64,000 bases of DNA. Origin: Christensenella sp. UBA7703 (GTDB taxonomy: Bacteria > Bacillota > Clostridia > Christensenellales > CAG-138). Under the pieces are notes generated by a model. That model was given only the letters and a program-made list of their open reading frames with translations, ran no database searches and had not been told where the DNA came from. A program made the position numbers and the translations under genes. Where the stretch lies: assembly GCA_002482505.1 (NCBI GenBank), contig DLGD01000036.1, forward strand, positions 1 to 64,000, given 5' to 3'. This document shows, piece by piece, positions 34,887 through 44,393 of the stretch; the stretch's first letter is position 1; the number at the start of each line of letters is the position of its first letter.

Positions 34887-37355
34887 TTACCGCATTGCAA
34901 CTTTCTCGATCTCTTTGAGCCAGCTCCAGAAGGTGGTGATATCCGGCGTGATCGTATCGGTGTTGATACGGCTCGCGGAGAAGACCGTGCTGTTCTGGCG
35001 CTGATAGGCCGGAATCTCGACCGCCCAATCAGCGATAAGGTCGAGCGCCTGGCGATAGATCGCCTTGCGGTAAGCCTGGTCGTCGCTCTTGCGGGCGTCG
35101 ACGATCAGCTGATCCAGCGTTGCATCGTCAATGTGGTAGTGGTTGGAGTCAGAACCGTTTCTGCCCACGATGCCGGAGCTGTGGTAAACCTGATACATAT
35201 CCGGATCGATGGTTGCCTGCCACGCTGCGCACCAGAGTTCCTGAGAGTTCGCATCAAGCATATCCCAGAGGACCGAGGTGTCGGTGAGGTCGTTGATCTT
35301 GAGTTCGAAGCCGATGGTGGCAAGCGCCGCGGCTGCGTCCGTGAGGACCGCAAACGAGGGGTGGTTGCCTGTGCCGTCCGCGCCGATGACCGCTTCATAG
35401 CTCAGCTTCGCGCCGGCAGGTGCCGCCGTGAGTTTGCCAGTTGCTTCGTCATAGGTAAAGCCAGCCGCTTTGAAGTAACCGACTGCCGCTTTAATCGCCG
35501 CAGCGTACTTCTCGTCCGCCGTCATCGAGGAGGTATAGATCGGGTTGCCATCCACGTCGGTGGAGAAGGCGACCTTGTAACCCTCGTCTGTCGGCTGCGG
35601 AGCAGCCCACGAGGTGTTGGAGATCGGGTAGTTGATGACAGAGGCAGCCTCGCCGTAGTAGCTGTCATACGCCGCGTCACGATAGACCGCGAGAACCGTG
35701 GCAATCGCTTTGCGGAGGTCTTTGGACTGCTGGCTCGCCGGATCGGTGCCAACGAGGACGTTGTCCGCGTTCAAGCCGATATAACCGTAACCAAGATAGT
35801 CCACCTTGGCGGTGAGGATCGCGTCGCCGGAGATTTCGCCGTTGCTGTTGTAGCTTGCGATTTCTTCGTAGTTCTTCTTGGAGCCGTTCACATCGCCGAC
35901 ATCGACGGTACCGGCTGCAACACCGGCAACGATCTCGGAATCGACGGTCTCTTTGAACTGCACGTACTTCGTGAGCGGTTCGCCCTTGAAGTAGTTCTCG
36001 TTCGCCTCAAAATAGACGACGCGGTTTTCATACTTCACAAACTTGTAGGCACCGGCGCCCATCGGCTGGGTCGTCTTTTCCTTCACGATTGTGAGGTCGT
36101 TGAACGGATGGCCGAACATATTCTTTTCGTAGTCATACTGCGCCGCATCGCCATAGTAATGCATCGGCGTGACGTATACGCCGAACAGAGAGTAGATCGC
36201 GGGCGCTTCATAGCCGTTGGTCTTGACTTCTACGGTGTACTGGTCAATCTTCTTGATGCCGGAGATGTTGGGCACGCCGCCTGCCATTGCCGGGTCCTGA
36301 GAGCCCTGCTCGGAGATAAAGGCTGCTTTTACGGTGCCGACAACATCGGTGCCGTCAACGCTGCCCGCGTTCTCCGTTGCCCAATAAGCGGCGGGGTCGC
36401 CGCCATAGATGGCGTATGCTTCGTTATAGACGTCGTCGATGGTGGGCATCGCTTTGTTGATGTCATAGACCGTGCCCGTGCCGTTGCCGGTCAGGGTGCC
36501 GTCTTCGTTCACTTTCGCGAAGTTCCACATGGCAAGCGCGTAGGCATAATACATGTCCTCGGTCACGTCCGCGGCTTTCTTGTCCGCGAACACGCTGGGA
36601 ACATAATCATCCACCAGGTAGTTGGCGATTACGTAATCGACGATTGCCTGGAGGTCGGCTTTCCATTCTGCTGTCAGGGCAGTCCACAGAGCGGTCTGCT
36701 GTTCCTGGGTCCAGGCATCGGTGGAGGCCCAGACATGATCCGCGCCCGCCGCAAAGATCGCGTCAAACAGCGCGTCATACTTGGTGTAGATTTCATCGGA
36801 GGTCTGCGTCTGATAGTTCTTCAGGCCAACGATGTTATAGGAACTGAGGGTTGTCGAGCCGACATAGGACGGGTCGGCATACACATAGTACGTGAAGATG
36901 ATGTCATCTGCCGTTGCTTCCACGCCGTCGGAGAACTTGATGCCCTCTTTGAGCTTGACGGTGTAGGTGGTGACATCCGCCGCTTCGTCATAATTGACGG
37001 AGATATCGCAAGGCCCTGTGTAGGTGTAGTCCGTTCCATTGTACGGAATCGTTTCGCCTTCGATGGCCTTATAGACGATACCGCCCACGCGATCCGTGGT
37101 CATCATAACAAGCTGGGTCATTTCCTGGACGTTGGTGTCCATGACCGTGTCGGAAAAGAACGGAGAGAACTTCTCGGAAAACTCGCCCTCCGCTACCACG
37201 AGCGGAACCGAGTTAACCTCTGCTGTCGCTTCCGGGGCTTTCGTCGCCTCGGTCGCTTCGGGCGTGGTCGTCTCCGGCTGGCAAGCCGTCAGAACGCCGA
37301 GGCACATGATCAGTGCCAACAGCGCCGCCAGGACTTTGCTGCTTCTTTTGTTCAT
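34887..37355 (-). CDS. Peptide/solute-binding lipoprotein, OppA/DppA (SBP family 5) type
   Basis: An 822-residue binding protein, well above the usual 500-600. The signal peptide ends in VLTAC with C25 as the lipidated cysteine, then a Thr/Glu/Pro linker. Family 5 features include YTVKLKEGIKFSDGVEATADD near residue 130 and the terminal-domain region LIADWAVEIPAYQRQ. The extra length lies mainly around residues 190-340, an acidic segment rich in Ala, Asp and aromatic residues with no recognised family. It is the first gene of the operon; AAGGAGG precedes the ATG. The enlarged OppA and enlarged OppC in one system may be related. Confidence 0.93.
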   Translation of the reverse strand: MNKRSSKVLAALLALIMCLGVLTACQPETTTPEATEATKAPEATAEVNSVPLVVAEGEFSEKFSPFFSDTVMDTNVQEMTQLVMMTTDRVGGIVYKAIEGETIPYNGTDYTYTGPCDISVNYDEAADVTTYTVKLKEGIKFSDGVEATADDIIFTYYVYADPSYVGSTTLSSYNIVGLKNYQTQTSDEIYTKYDALFDAIFAAGADHVWASTDAWTQEQQTALWTALTAEWKADLQAIVDYVIANYLVDDYVPSVFADKKAADVTEDMYYAYALAMWNFAKVNEDGTLTGNGTGTVYDINKAMPTIDDVYNEAYAIYGGDPAAYWATENAGSVDGTDVVGTVKAAFISEQGSQDPAMAGGVPNISGIKKIDQYTVEVKTNGYEAPAIYSLFGVYVTPMHYYGDAAQYDYEKNMFGHPFNDLTIVKEKTTQPMGAGAYKFVKYENRVVYFEANENYFKGEPLTKYVQFKETVDSEIVAGVAAGTVDVGDVNGSKKNYEEIASYNSNGEISGDAILTAKVDYLGYGYIGLNADNVLVGTDPASQQSKDLRKAIATVLAVYRDAAYDSYYGEAASVINYPISNTSWAAPQPTDEGYKVAFSTDVDGNPIYTSSMTADEKYAAAIKAAVGYFKAAGFTYDEATGKLTAAPAGAKLSYEAVIGADGTGNHPSFAVLTDAAAALATIGFELKINDLTDTSVLWDMLDANSQELWCAAWQATIDPDMYQVYHSSGIVGRNGSDSNHYHIDDATLDQLIVDARKSDDQAYRKAIYRQALDLIADWAVEIPAYQRQNSTVFSASRINTDTITPDITTFWSWLKEIEKVAMR

Positions 37356-37423
37356 CGTACTTCCTCCTTAGTTTTTTTATGGGTGTTGCATAAAAAGACG
37401 AGATAGCCGACTAGTAGCTATTA

Positions 37424-37987
37424 TCATATATCATATCGGACACGCTTGGCTTCGTCAATGGAAATCGCCCCAAATAGTGCATGATATTGACGAAATGCTA
37501 AAAATATACAGCCGCCGCAGACGGCGGTTTCCGCGATGGCCAGCCATTGCCCGCCTTTGTCCGCTCCGCCGAAGAACAGAAAGAGAAAAAGCCCAAGCAG
37601 CAGAGCTCCGCAAAGTCCGAGCGCCACGAGCAAAATACCCTTTTGCTGCACGAGGTTTTTGTCGTATTCCGCAAACTCCAATGGCCGGGTTTTGAACACG
37701 AACAGCAGCGCGCGCGCAAAGCCCAAACCGAGCGGCAACAGGAGCACCACATACGGCAGCACCACATAGGCCGGTGTTGGAAGGCCGCCCCCGCCGAGCG
37801 CCAAAGAGCCGGAAAAGCCGATTGCCACAAACAGCACAAGCGCAAACAGCAGCGAGAGCGCATAGACAGCCTTACGCCGATTGAGCGCAGGTTGCTCCAT
37901 CGTGAAGCGATAATACTTGCCTTTGTATCGAACCGTGCTGCCGATGCGTTCGTAGTCGTCTGCATAAGCCCGCGTGCGCTGAAACAT
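37424..37987 (-). CDS. Small four-span membrane protein of unknown function
   Basis: A 187-residue protein. A soluble N-terminus of about 40 residues (YADDYERIGSTVRYKGKYYRFTM) is followed by four hydrophobic segments and a short polar tail. I do not recognise a family. The start at 37987 is selected because GAGGAG lies six bases upstream and the longer frame adds residues resembling a promoter region. It precedes the oppA-type gene by 68 bases on the same strand. A weak inverted repeat (ATAGC / GCTAT) near 37400-37420 may separate the transcripts. Confidence 0.75.
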   Translation of the reverse strand: MFQRTRAYADDYERIGSTVRYKGKYYRFTMEQPALNRRKAVYALSLLFALVLFVAIGFSGSLALGGGGLPTPAYVVLPYVVLLLPLGLGFARALLFVFKTRPLEFAEYDKNLVQQKGILLVALGLCGALLLGLFLFLFFGGADKGGQWLAIAETAVCGGCIFLAFRQYHALFGAISIDEAKRVRYDI

Positions 37988-38194
37988 GCTTTTTCTCCTC
38001 AACGCCACACAGCGGGCGCAAATGACACTGCCTCCATTGTATAAAGAGTGTGTTATGAGTTGATTATATCCGTCATATGTAAAAAAAGAAAGGAAACACA
38101 GCAAAATATATCCTATATTCGTTGTACATTCACGCTCAACACCCGCAAGAAAGACCGGCGGGAAGGAAATCATCCTGCGCGGCACGCATTCACA

Positions 38195-38223
38195 TTGTGT
38201 TTTGCCCACGCGCTTGATATACT
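38195..38223 (+). promoter_or_regulatory. Sigma-70-type promoter for the GNAT-like gene
   Basis: TTGTGT at 38195-38200, 17-base spacer, TATACT at 38218-38223, 51 bases upstream of the GNAT-like start, within the divergent gap 37988-38274. Confidence 0.5.
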
Positions 38224-38274
38224 GCCTACAGGCTATCCAATCTGTTTTCCAACATTATTATGGGGGATCGAAGC

Positions 38275-39399
38275 ATGCGGGTCATCGCGGTTGAAACCAG
38301 GCGAGAGATGCGCGATTTTATTCGCGTGCCGCAGACGATTTTCGGCGCGCACCCGTGCTATGTGCCGCCCATTTGGCTGGACGAGGCACAAGCCTATACG
38401 AAAAAAGCGAACCCGATCCTGCGCAATTCCGATTTTGTGTTGTTTCTGGCGCTGGATGAAGATCAAAAACCCATCGGTAGGACGATTGCGTACATCGATC
38501 ATACGTTTAATTCGTTTTATCACGCGAAGATCGGTTTCTTTGGCGCGTTTGAGTGCATCGACAACGCGGAGGCGGCTTCGCTTCTCGTCCGCGTGGCGGA
38601 AGAATGGCTCTCCCAGCGCGGGATGGAGACGATTCGCGGACCGATTCACCCCGTTGCAGAAAACTGGGGGTTTGTGCTGGAGGGATATAACACGCCGCCG
38701 GTCTATCTTTCGCCTTGGAACCCACCGTACTATCACGCGTTTTTCACCTCGGCCGGCTATGAGAAGGTCAAAGATTTGCTGGTGTATGAGGCGGACATGG
38801 CAAAAGGATATGAGATTCCCAAGCGACACGAAGATTTTGCCGAGCGGTTTTTAGTGCGCTATCCGGGCATCACAATTCGAAGGCTGGACATGCGGCATCT
38901 GCGGGAGGACGCGCGCGCCATCTGGGAAATCTCCAACACGGCGCTGGCGGACAACTGGGGCTATGTACCGCTGGAGTTGCCCGTGATGGAGGATATGCTC
39001 AAAAAGCTCAAACTCATCGTCGACCCCAACGCGGTATGGATGGTGGAACACGAGGGCAAGCCCGTTGGCTTCTGCCTCGGTTTTCCGGATATCAACATCC
39101 TGCTCAAACGCATGCGCGGCAAGCTGCTGCCGTTTGGCTGGGCGCGGCTGCTGCTTGGGGTCAAGAAGCTGCGGGACTATCGCCTCTTTGGCCTCGCGGT
39201 CGATCCCGCCTGGCACAAGCGCGCGCTGGACGCGCTGATGTACATCCACCTCTACCAAAACCTGCGCAAAAAGAACATCCGCATGGAGGCAAACTACATT
39301 TTGGAGGACAATCTCCATATTAAGAATGCGCTGGAGCGGCTTGGGATGAAGAAGATTAAGACGTATCGGATTTATGAGAAGCCTTTGCTGAACACATAA
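38275..39399 (+). CDS. GNAT-superfamily acyltransferase-like protein
   Basis: A soluble protein of about 374 residues with a tandem arrangement. The N-terminal half (FIRVPQTIFGAHPCYVPPIW near 15-35; GPIHPVAENWGFVLEGY near 120) and the C-terminal half (about 200-365) both look like GNAT folds. VDPAWHKRALDALMYIHLY and NALERLGMKKIKTYRIYEK are the usual C-terminal elements. Proteins of this layout are usually annotated only as N-acetyltransferases or hypothetical proteins, and the acceptor is unknown. The ATG at 38275 has GGGGGA eight bases upstream; an in-frame ATG at 38260 is possible. Confidence 0.78.
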   Translation: MRVIAVETRREMRDFIRVPQTIFGAHPCYVPPIWLDEAQAYTKKANPILRNSDFVLFLALDEDQKPIGRTIAYIDHTFNSFYHAKIGFFGAFECIDNAEAASLLVRVAEEWLSQRGMETIRGPIHPVAENWGFVLEGYNTPPVYLSPWNPPYYHAFFTSAGYEKVKDLLVYEADMAKGYEIPKRHEDFAERFLVRYPGITIRRLDMRHLREDARAIWEISNTALADNWGYVPLELPVMEDMLKKLKLIVDPNAVWMVEHEGKPVGFCLGFPDINILLKRMRGKLLPFGWARLLLGVKKLRDYRLFGLAVDPAWHKRALDALMYIHLYQNLRKKNIRMEANYILEDNLHIKNALERLGMKKIKTYRIYEKPLLNT

Positions 39400-39442
39400 A
39401 TAAAAAACACTTGAAAAAAGCATTTCGATTAAGGGTATCATT

Positions 39443-41479
39443 ATGCTAAAAAAACTGCCACCTCCCTTCCCCCTAACCCCCGCTCCTCTCGGCAGCGTGT
39501 CCCCGCGCGGCTGGCTTAGGCGCGAGTTCACCGTACAGAAAAGCGGGCTGACGGGGCACATCGACGAGATTTGGGAAGACCTAGGCAAGCAATCCGGCTG
39601 GCTCGGCGGCATGGGCGAAAACTGGGAGCGCGGGCCGTATTATCTCGACGGACTCGTGCCGCTGGCCTATGCGCTGGACGACGACGCGCTCAAGGCAAAG
39701 GCACAACCGTGGATCGAATGGATGCTCGCCAGCCAGCGCGAAGACGGCTTCTTTGGGCCACACGACAACCTCGACTGGTGGCCGCGCATGGTCGCGCTCA
39801 AGGTGCTCACGCAATACGCCGAAGCGACTCGCGATCCCCGCGTCGTACCGTTTCTGGATCGATATTTTCGCTTTCAACTACACGAGTTGCCTAATCAGCC
39901 GCTCTCCATGTGGGCGGCGGCGCGCGGGCAGGAGCAGCTATTACCCATGCTCTGGCTCTATCGCAAAACGGGAGAGGCGTATCTGCTCGAACTTGCGAAC
40001 ATTCTGCGACAGCAAAGCTATGACTGGTCCGCCTTCTTTACGCATTTTCCATACGAAAAAACGACACACGCGTACTTGAACCGCCCGCTGTTTCTGGCGG
40101 CAAAGCGCGTCACGCTGATGCAGGACTGGACAGCAAAGCGGCAAAAGCGTGCGCGCATCCGGCAAGGCAAGCCGATTGTCCCGCCCAAACCGAAAACGAA
40201 AGAAGAAATCGAGAAAGGCAATGCCTCGCCGTTTTTGCAAGCGTTTCACAAGACGCATTCCGTCAATCTCGCGATGGCGCTCAAGATGCCCGCACTGGAT
40301 GCGTTCTTCGGCGGCGATGCGGCAGGAACCGCGGCGGCAAAGGCAGGATTGGATGCCATAACCCGCTACCACGGGTTGGCCAACGGGCTGTTTTCCGGCG
40401 ATGAGCACCTCAACGGTCGCTCCCCCGCTGTCGGCGCGGAGCTTTGCCTCGCCGCCGAGCTGCTCTTCTCCCTACAAACATTGCTTGCCGCAACGGGCGA
40501 CGCACTGTATGCCGAACGGATAGAGCAGATTGTTTACAACGCCTGGCCAGCGACCTTCACGCCGGACATGTGCGCGCACCAATATGTGCAGCAGGTGAAT
40601 CAAATCGAAGTCTCGCGCAAAAAGCGCGGCTGGTATGACGCCTATTCGGAGGCGAACCTCTTCGGACTTGCGCCGAATTTCGGCTGCTGCGCGGCGAACA
40701 TGCACCAAGGCTGGCCAAAATTGCTCAGCGCGCTCGTCATGCCGCACGCAGGCGGCGTCACGCTGCCCGTCTTCGCACCCTGTACAGCGACGGTAGAGAT
40801 CGGCGGCACGCAAATTCAGCTTACGGAGGAGACAAACTATCCCTTTGCCGGAGAGATTTTGGTCATCATCAATCAGATTGCAAACGAGTCGCAGGCGCTT
40901 GATTTTTCTCTGCGGCTGCGGCTGCCAAGTTGGGCAGAATCGTTTGCGTTGTACTATAATGGAGAGCAGATCGCTCTTGCGCCGGAAAGCGGCTATCTCG
41001 TCTTGAACAGAATCTTCTTGGCAAACGACCGGATTAGGCTGATACTCCCGCTCCGGCTGCGCCTTGTGCCGGAGGCGGCTGACAGTGCGACGGTTCACTA
41101 TGGCGCACTGCAACTCGCGCTGCCGCTTGCGGCCAAAACGCGGATTGTGCGCAGAACCCCGCCGTTTGCGGACTATGAATTTCTTCCGTGTGAAGAGTGG
41201 CGATACGGCGTTTGCCAAGCCGCCCTTTCGCACGCAACCATCACGGCACGCGAACCGGGCGTGCTGCCGTTTGACACAAACGAGCCGCCGCTTACCGTTT
41301 TGCTTCCGCTTGCCCCCGCGCCGCACTGGAGAGCGCGGCAAAACAGCGCGGGAGATGTGCCCGCGCCGTATTCGACCAGCGAACAAAATCTTGTCATTAA
41401 AACCTTGATTCCCTATGGCTGTACACAGCTTCGCATCGCCCAGTTTCCCATCGCAACAATCGAGGAGGAACACACATGA
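39443..41479 (+). CDS. GH127-superfamily (DUF1680-type) glycoside hydrolase
   Basis: A 678-residue enzyme related to beta-L-arabinofuranosidases. It keeps the metal/cysteine set in the expected order: E333 and C335 (GAELCLAAE), and C415 and C416 (FGCCAANMHQGWPK). The 82-residue Glu-to-Cys spacing is close to the 80 seen in the GH127 enzyme at 9896-11890. The rest is only distantly similar, including an unusual basic insert (TAKRQKRARIRQGKP near 230-245). It has no signal peptide, so a cytoplasmic action on a glycoside is likely. Exact CAZy family (127, 146 or a relative) is not decided. It overlaps the MFS transporter gene by four bases. Confidence 0.85.
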   Translation: MLKKLPPPFPLTPAPLGSVSPRGWLRREFTVQKSGLTGHIDEIWEDLGKQSGWLGGMGENWERGPYYLDGLVPLAYALDDDALKAKAQPWIEWMLASQREDGFFGPHDNLDWWPRMVALKVLTQYAEATRDPRVVPFLDRYFRFQLHELPNQPLSMWAAARGQEQLLPMLWLYRKTGEAYLLELANILRQQSYDWSAFFTHFPYEKTTHAYLNRPLFLAAKRVTLMQDWTAKRQKRARIRQGKPIVPPKPKTKEEIEKGNASPFLQAFHKTHSVNLAMALKMPALDAFFGGDAAGTAAAKAGLDAITRYHGLANGLFSGDEHLNGRSPAVGAELCLAAELLFSLQTLLAATGDALYAERIEQIVYNAWPATFTPDMCAHQYVQQVNQIEVSRKKRGWYDAYSEANLFGLAPNFGCCAANMHQGWPKLLSALVMPHAGGVTLPVFAPCTATVEIGGTQIQLTEETNYPFAGEILVIINQIANESQALDFSLRLRLPSWAESFALYYNGEQIALAPESGYLVLNRIFLANDRIRLILPLRLRLVPEAADSATVHYGALQLALPLAAKTRIVRRTPPFADYEFLPCEEWRYGVCQAALSHATITAREPGVLPFDTNEPPLTVLLPLAPAPHWRARQNSAGDVPAPYSTSEQNLVIKTLIPYGCTQLRIAQFPIATIEEEHT

Positions 41480-42777
41480 CACCCAAGACCAAAACCAAAC
41501 TCGGCGCAAACAACTGGATCGCCATCATTCTGCTCGCGTTTTCGGGCCAGATTGCCTGGGTCATCGAAAACTCGTGGTTCAACACATTTGTCAACGACGT
41601 GATCTCGCCCGACCCGAAGGTCATCTCGCTGATGGTTGCGCTTAGCGCCATCACCGCGACGCTCACCACGCTCATCATGGGCACGCTGAGCGACCGCCTC
41701 GGCAAGCGCAAGATCATGATTCTCGTAAGCTACATCCTCTGGGGCATCTCGACGATGGTGTTCCCCGCGGCGGGCGCGGTGAAGTCCGCAACGCTTGCGG
41801 TTGTTGCTGTGCTCTCGCTGGACTGCCTGATGACGTTCTTTGGCTCTACCGCCAACGACGCGAGCTTCAACGCATGGCTCACCAACGTCACGGACGAAAC
41901 CAACCGCGGCACGGTCAGCGGAATTACGGAACTCTTTCCCCTGCTGGCAATGGTGGTGACCACCATCGTCTCCGGCATGCTGATTGAATACTTTGGCTAT
42001 ACGCTGTTCTTTACGTCGATGGGGCTGCTTGTGGTTGTCTGCGGCCTTGTCGGTGGCCTTTTGATGAAGGAAGCGCCGATTCCGAAGATGGAAGGCGAGC
42101 GCACGAGTTTTTGGAAGCAGGTATTCTCCGGTTTCTCCGTCCGCGCCGTACGCGAAAACAAAAAACTTTTTTCGCTCTATTTCTGCGTGCTGGTGTTCGC
42201 CATTGCGGAGCAGATCTGCATGCCATACCAGATTATCTATTTCACCAAGACGCTGGGCTACAGCTATGACGTCATCGGCGTAAACCTCGGGCTGATGGTG
42301 CTGCTGGCCGGCATCTGCGGCGTGTTCTTCGGCAGGCTGGTCGATCGTCTCGGCAAGCCCAAGCTACTGCTTGTTGCGCTGTTTGTCTCCGCGCTGGGCT
42401 TCCTGCTCGTGTCATTCGCGCGGGATATGGTGTTCCTTTGCGTTGCGATTTTCGTGATGTCGTTTGGCATGGTCGCCAAGCTCATCACCACCGGCGCGTG
42501 GATCAAAGACCTCACCCCGCCCGCGAGCGCGGGGCAGTTTCAGGGCATCCGGATGATCTTCTGGGTGCTGCTGCCGATGGTGATCGGCCCCTTCATCGGC
42601 GAGCGGATCATCACCTTCTTCGGTCAACCCGTCGTGGTGGATGGAAAAGCAGGCTTCCTGCCGACCTACCTGATCTTCATCGCCGCGGCAATCGTCACGC
42701 TCATCGCGCTGCTGCCCGTGCTTGGCATGATTCGCGGCGCAAAGAAAGAGCAAGATGCTGCTCAAATCGAAGCATAG
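41476..42777 (+). CDS. MFS transporter, probable glycoside or oligosaccharide carrier
   Basis: A 433-residue major facilitator with about 12 membrane segments. The motif after the second segment, GTLSDRLGKRKIMI, and its repeat in the second half, GRLVDRLGKPKLLL, are the MFS loop signatures. It resembles MFS carriers of the sugar type rather than drug pumps. It is co-translated with the GH127-superfamily enzyme through an ATGA overlap and with GAGGAGG upstream, so it probably imports the enzyme's glycoside substrate. It is followed by a terminator. Confidence 0.9.
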   Translation: MTPKTKTKLGANNWIAIILLAFSGQIAWVIENSWFNTFVNDVISPDPKVISLMVALSAITATLTTLIMGTLSDRLGKRKIMILVSYILWGISTMVFPAAGAVKSATLAVVAVLSLDCLMTFFGSTANDASFNAWLTNVTDETNRGTVSGITELFPLLAMVVTTIVSGMLIEYFGYTLFFTSMGLLVVVCGLVGGLLMKEAPIPKMEGERTSFWKQVFSGFSVRAVRENKKLFSLYFCVLVFAIAEQICMPYQIIYFTKTLGYSYDVIGVNLGLMVLLAGICGVFFGRLVDRLGKPKLLLVALFVSALGFLLVSFARDMVFLCVAIFVMSFGMVAKLITTGAWIKDLTPPASAGQFQGIRMIFWVLLPMVIGPFIGERIITFFGQPVVVDGKAGFLPTYLIFIAAAIVTLIALLPVLGMIRGAKKEQDAAQIEA

Positions 42778-42808
42778 CAAGCCAGCTGGATTGCGCCAGC
42801 GCGCAAAC

Positions 42809-42832
42809 AAAAAAGGCCACACGGCCTTTTTT
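42809..42832 (+). terminator. Bidirectional terminator
   Basis: Perfect stem AAAAAAGGCC-ACAC-GGCCTTTTTT between the MFS gene and the convergent HAAS-protein gene. A/T runs on both sides suit termination in both directions. Confidence 0.88.
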
Positions 42833-42880
42833 GTTTGTTTTGCATTACTCGCATATGCGACTTTTGAACCAAATTATCTG

Positions 42881-43903
42881 TTATCTCACGTGCGCCTTGA
42901 CGGTCTTTGTAATCGTTGTGACGACATCCGCCAGCGTGCCAATGATCAGCAGCACGCAGAATGCAAGGACGATCACGTTTGTGCCGTTCACGCTCGGCAG
43001 TACCCGGAGCACGCCCGTTTCCGCAAGAAAGCTATGAAACTCCGTGCTTAGGATGTTTGGCTGATTGATCAAATACAGCGTCAGCGCCATATCGACAAGC
43101 TTCTTGACCACGGACGAAGCGCAGACAAACACCGACCAGCGGCGGTCCTTGATCTTTGCAACGCTCTCCAGGATGGCAAGCAGCAGCGAGATGAGGATGA
43201 AGGGAATCAGCGTGTTTAGGAAGCTCTGGCTGAAGATGTTAAAAAACACCGTTCCGCCATGCGAGAACATCATCATAAACGGCAGATACCCGAGACAGAA
43301 GAGAATCCCAAGGATCGAAAACACGACGGAGAGCACCAGTTCCGCAATCCCCTCGGAGAGCGGTATGCTCGCCTTCGGGCTCTGCACCTCCGGCAGGTCT
43401 TCCACCCGCCAGCCGTGTTCGCCAACCGTTTCCTTCTTCTGTCCGCTGTGTTCGGCGATCACAAAACCGATCGTTGTCCAGATCAGCGCCTGAAATGCGG
43501 CGGAAACGCCCATGCTCACGCCCTTGGAGATAATTCCACTCACGGCAAACGGTATGCTAGTTGCGGCTTCTTTTGCCGCGTCCACCGCGCCGACCGCGAA
43601 GCCGATGAGCATCACCAGCACGCCGACGAGCGGTAGAATCCAGCGAAGTACACTCACATACTCGTCAAAAAACGCAGGCGAAATCAAATAGCGCGGGCGT
43701 GTACGATATTTTTCCGCAAGAGACGCGGGCGAACCCAACTCATACAGCACCTTTTTCACGGCATCTTCGCCTGCCCCCTCCGGCAGCATGTCATAAATAT
43801 TGGCGCGCAGTTCCTTCTTCACGTCCTCCCGCTCTTTCTCCGGCAGGCGGCGCGCAACGTCGTGAACATAGCGTTCAATTAGATTGCTCGTTTTACTTTC
43901 CAT
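42881..43903 (-). CDS. HAAS-domain membrane protein, partner of PadR
   Basis: A 340-residue protein. The N-terminal helical domain of about 85 residues (LIERYVHDVARRLPEKEREDVKKEL and LYELGSPASLAEKYR) is the HAAS/DUF1700-like signalling type. It is followed by about seven membrane segments. Proteins of this type are commonly encoded with PadR repressors and are thought to sense membrane or envelope state. The ATG at 43903 overlaps the PadR gene end by 11 bases, and GGGAGAGG lies upstream. Function beyond this association is unknown. Confidence 0.85.
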   Translation of the reverse strand: MESKTSNLIERYVHDVARRLPEKEREDVKKELRANIYDMLPEGAGEDAVKKVLYELGSPASLAEKYRTRPRYLISPAFFDEYVSVLRWILPLVGVLVMLIGFAVGAVDAAKEAATSIPFAVSGIISKGVSMGVSAAFQALIWTTIGFVIAEHSGQKKETVGEHGWRVEDLPEVQSPKASIPLSEGIAELVLSVVFSILGILFCLGYLPFMMMFSHGGTVFFNIFSQSFLNTLIPFILISLLLAILESVAKIKDRRWSVFVCASSVVKKLVDMALTLYLINQPNILSTEFHSFLAETGVLRVLPSVNGTNVIVLAFCVLLIIGTLADVVTTITKTVKAHVR

Positions 43904-44243
43904 TGTCCTCTCCCTTTCCGCAGATGGCCTCAATGCTCCTCTGCATGTTCCCCCATTCCGACAAAAGCTGGCGCAGGACCCCCTTGCCCTTTGCGCTGAC
44001 GGTGTAGTATTTTCTCGGTCTGCTCTCGCTCGTGTCCCAGTCGCTGGTCAAGAGCTCCTGGCTCTCCAGCCGGCGAAGCAGCGGATAGAGCGTGTTTGCC
44101 TCGATGTCGATCTGCTGCTCTTGCAGAATTTGCAGGAGTGCATAGCCGTATCTCGGCTCCTGCAGGCTCCCCAGCACGGCAAGCGTCAGGCTCCCGCGGC
44201 GAAGCTCTGTCAGGAAGTTTTGCATCGTGTCATTTTCCGGCAT
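43893..44243 (-). CDS. PadR-family transcriptional regulator
   Basis: A 116-residue winged-helix repressor. LTELRRGSLTLAVLGSLQEPRYGYALLQ is split around the first helices, then ANTLYPLLRRLESQELL is the PadR recognition helix, and SRPRKYYTVSAKGK forms the wing. The C-terminal helix is short, as in PadR proteins controlling HAAS partners. The start at 44243 has GAGGTGAT upstream. The gene has its own sigma-70-type promoter and is translationally coupled to the HAAS-protein gene. Confidence 0.93.
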   Translation of the reverse strand: MPENDTMQNFLTELRRGSLTLAVLGSLQEPRYGYALLQILQEQQIDIEANTLYPLLRRLESQELLTSDWDTSESRPRKYYTVSAKGKGVLRQLLSEWGNMQRSIEAICGKGEDNGK

Positions 44244-44261
44244 TGGTATCACCTCGGTTGC

Positions 44262-44291
44262 ATTATAATGTGTATCACGCACTATTGTCAA
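44262..44291 (-). promoter_or_regulatory. Promoter of the padR-HAAS operon
   Basis: On the minus strand: TTGACA (44286-44291), 18-base spacer, TATAAT (44262-44267), 18 bases before the PadR start codon. The spacer contains GTGATACAC, a small palindrome that could serve PadR autoregulation. Confidence 0.7.
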
Positions 44292-44337
44292 TATCATTTT
44301 AATAATATTTTTGCATTATATTTAGTATCGCATTGTT

Positions 44338-44366
44338 GTAAAAAAGAGGTGCGCTAGGCACCTCTT
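44338..44366 (-). terminator. Terminator of the BlaI/M56/paralogue-array operon
   Basis: Perfect 9-bp stem AAGAGGTGC-GCTAG-GCACCTCTT. On the minus strand a T-run follows. It is the first clear terminator after the promoter near 55.38 kb, so the whole array may be one transcript of about 11 kb. Confidence 0.85.
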
Positions 44367-44393
44367 GTTTTCATGATTGGACCACCGTCTGCA

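Noticed and set aside
34878..37406. Very long plus-strand open frame (842 codons) opposite the OppA-type gene
   Set aside because: The minus strand encodes a clear lipoprotein with family 5 motifs and an RBS. The plus-strand product is rich in Arg, Val and His with no family, as expected of an antisense frame created by codon bias.
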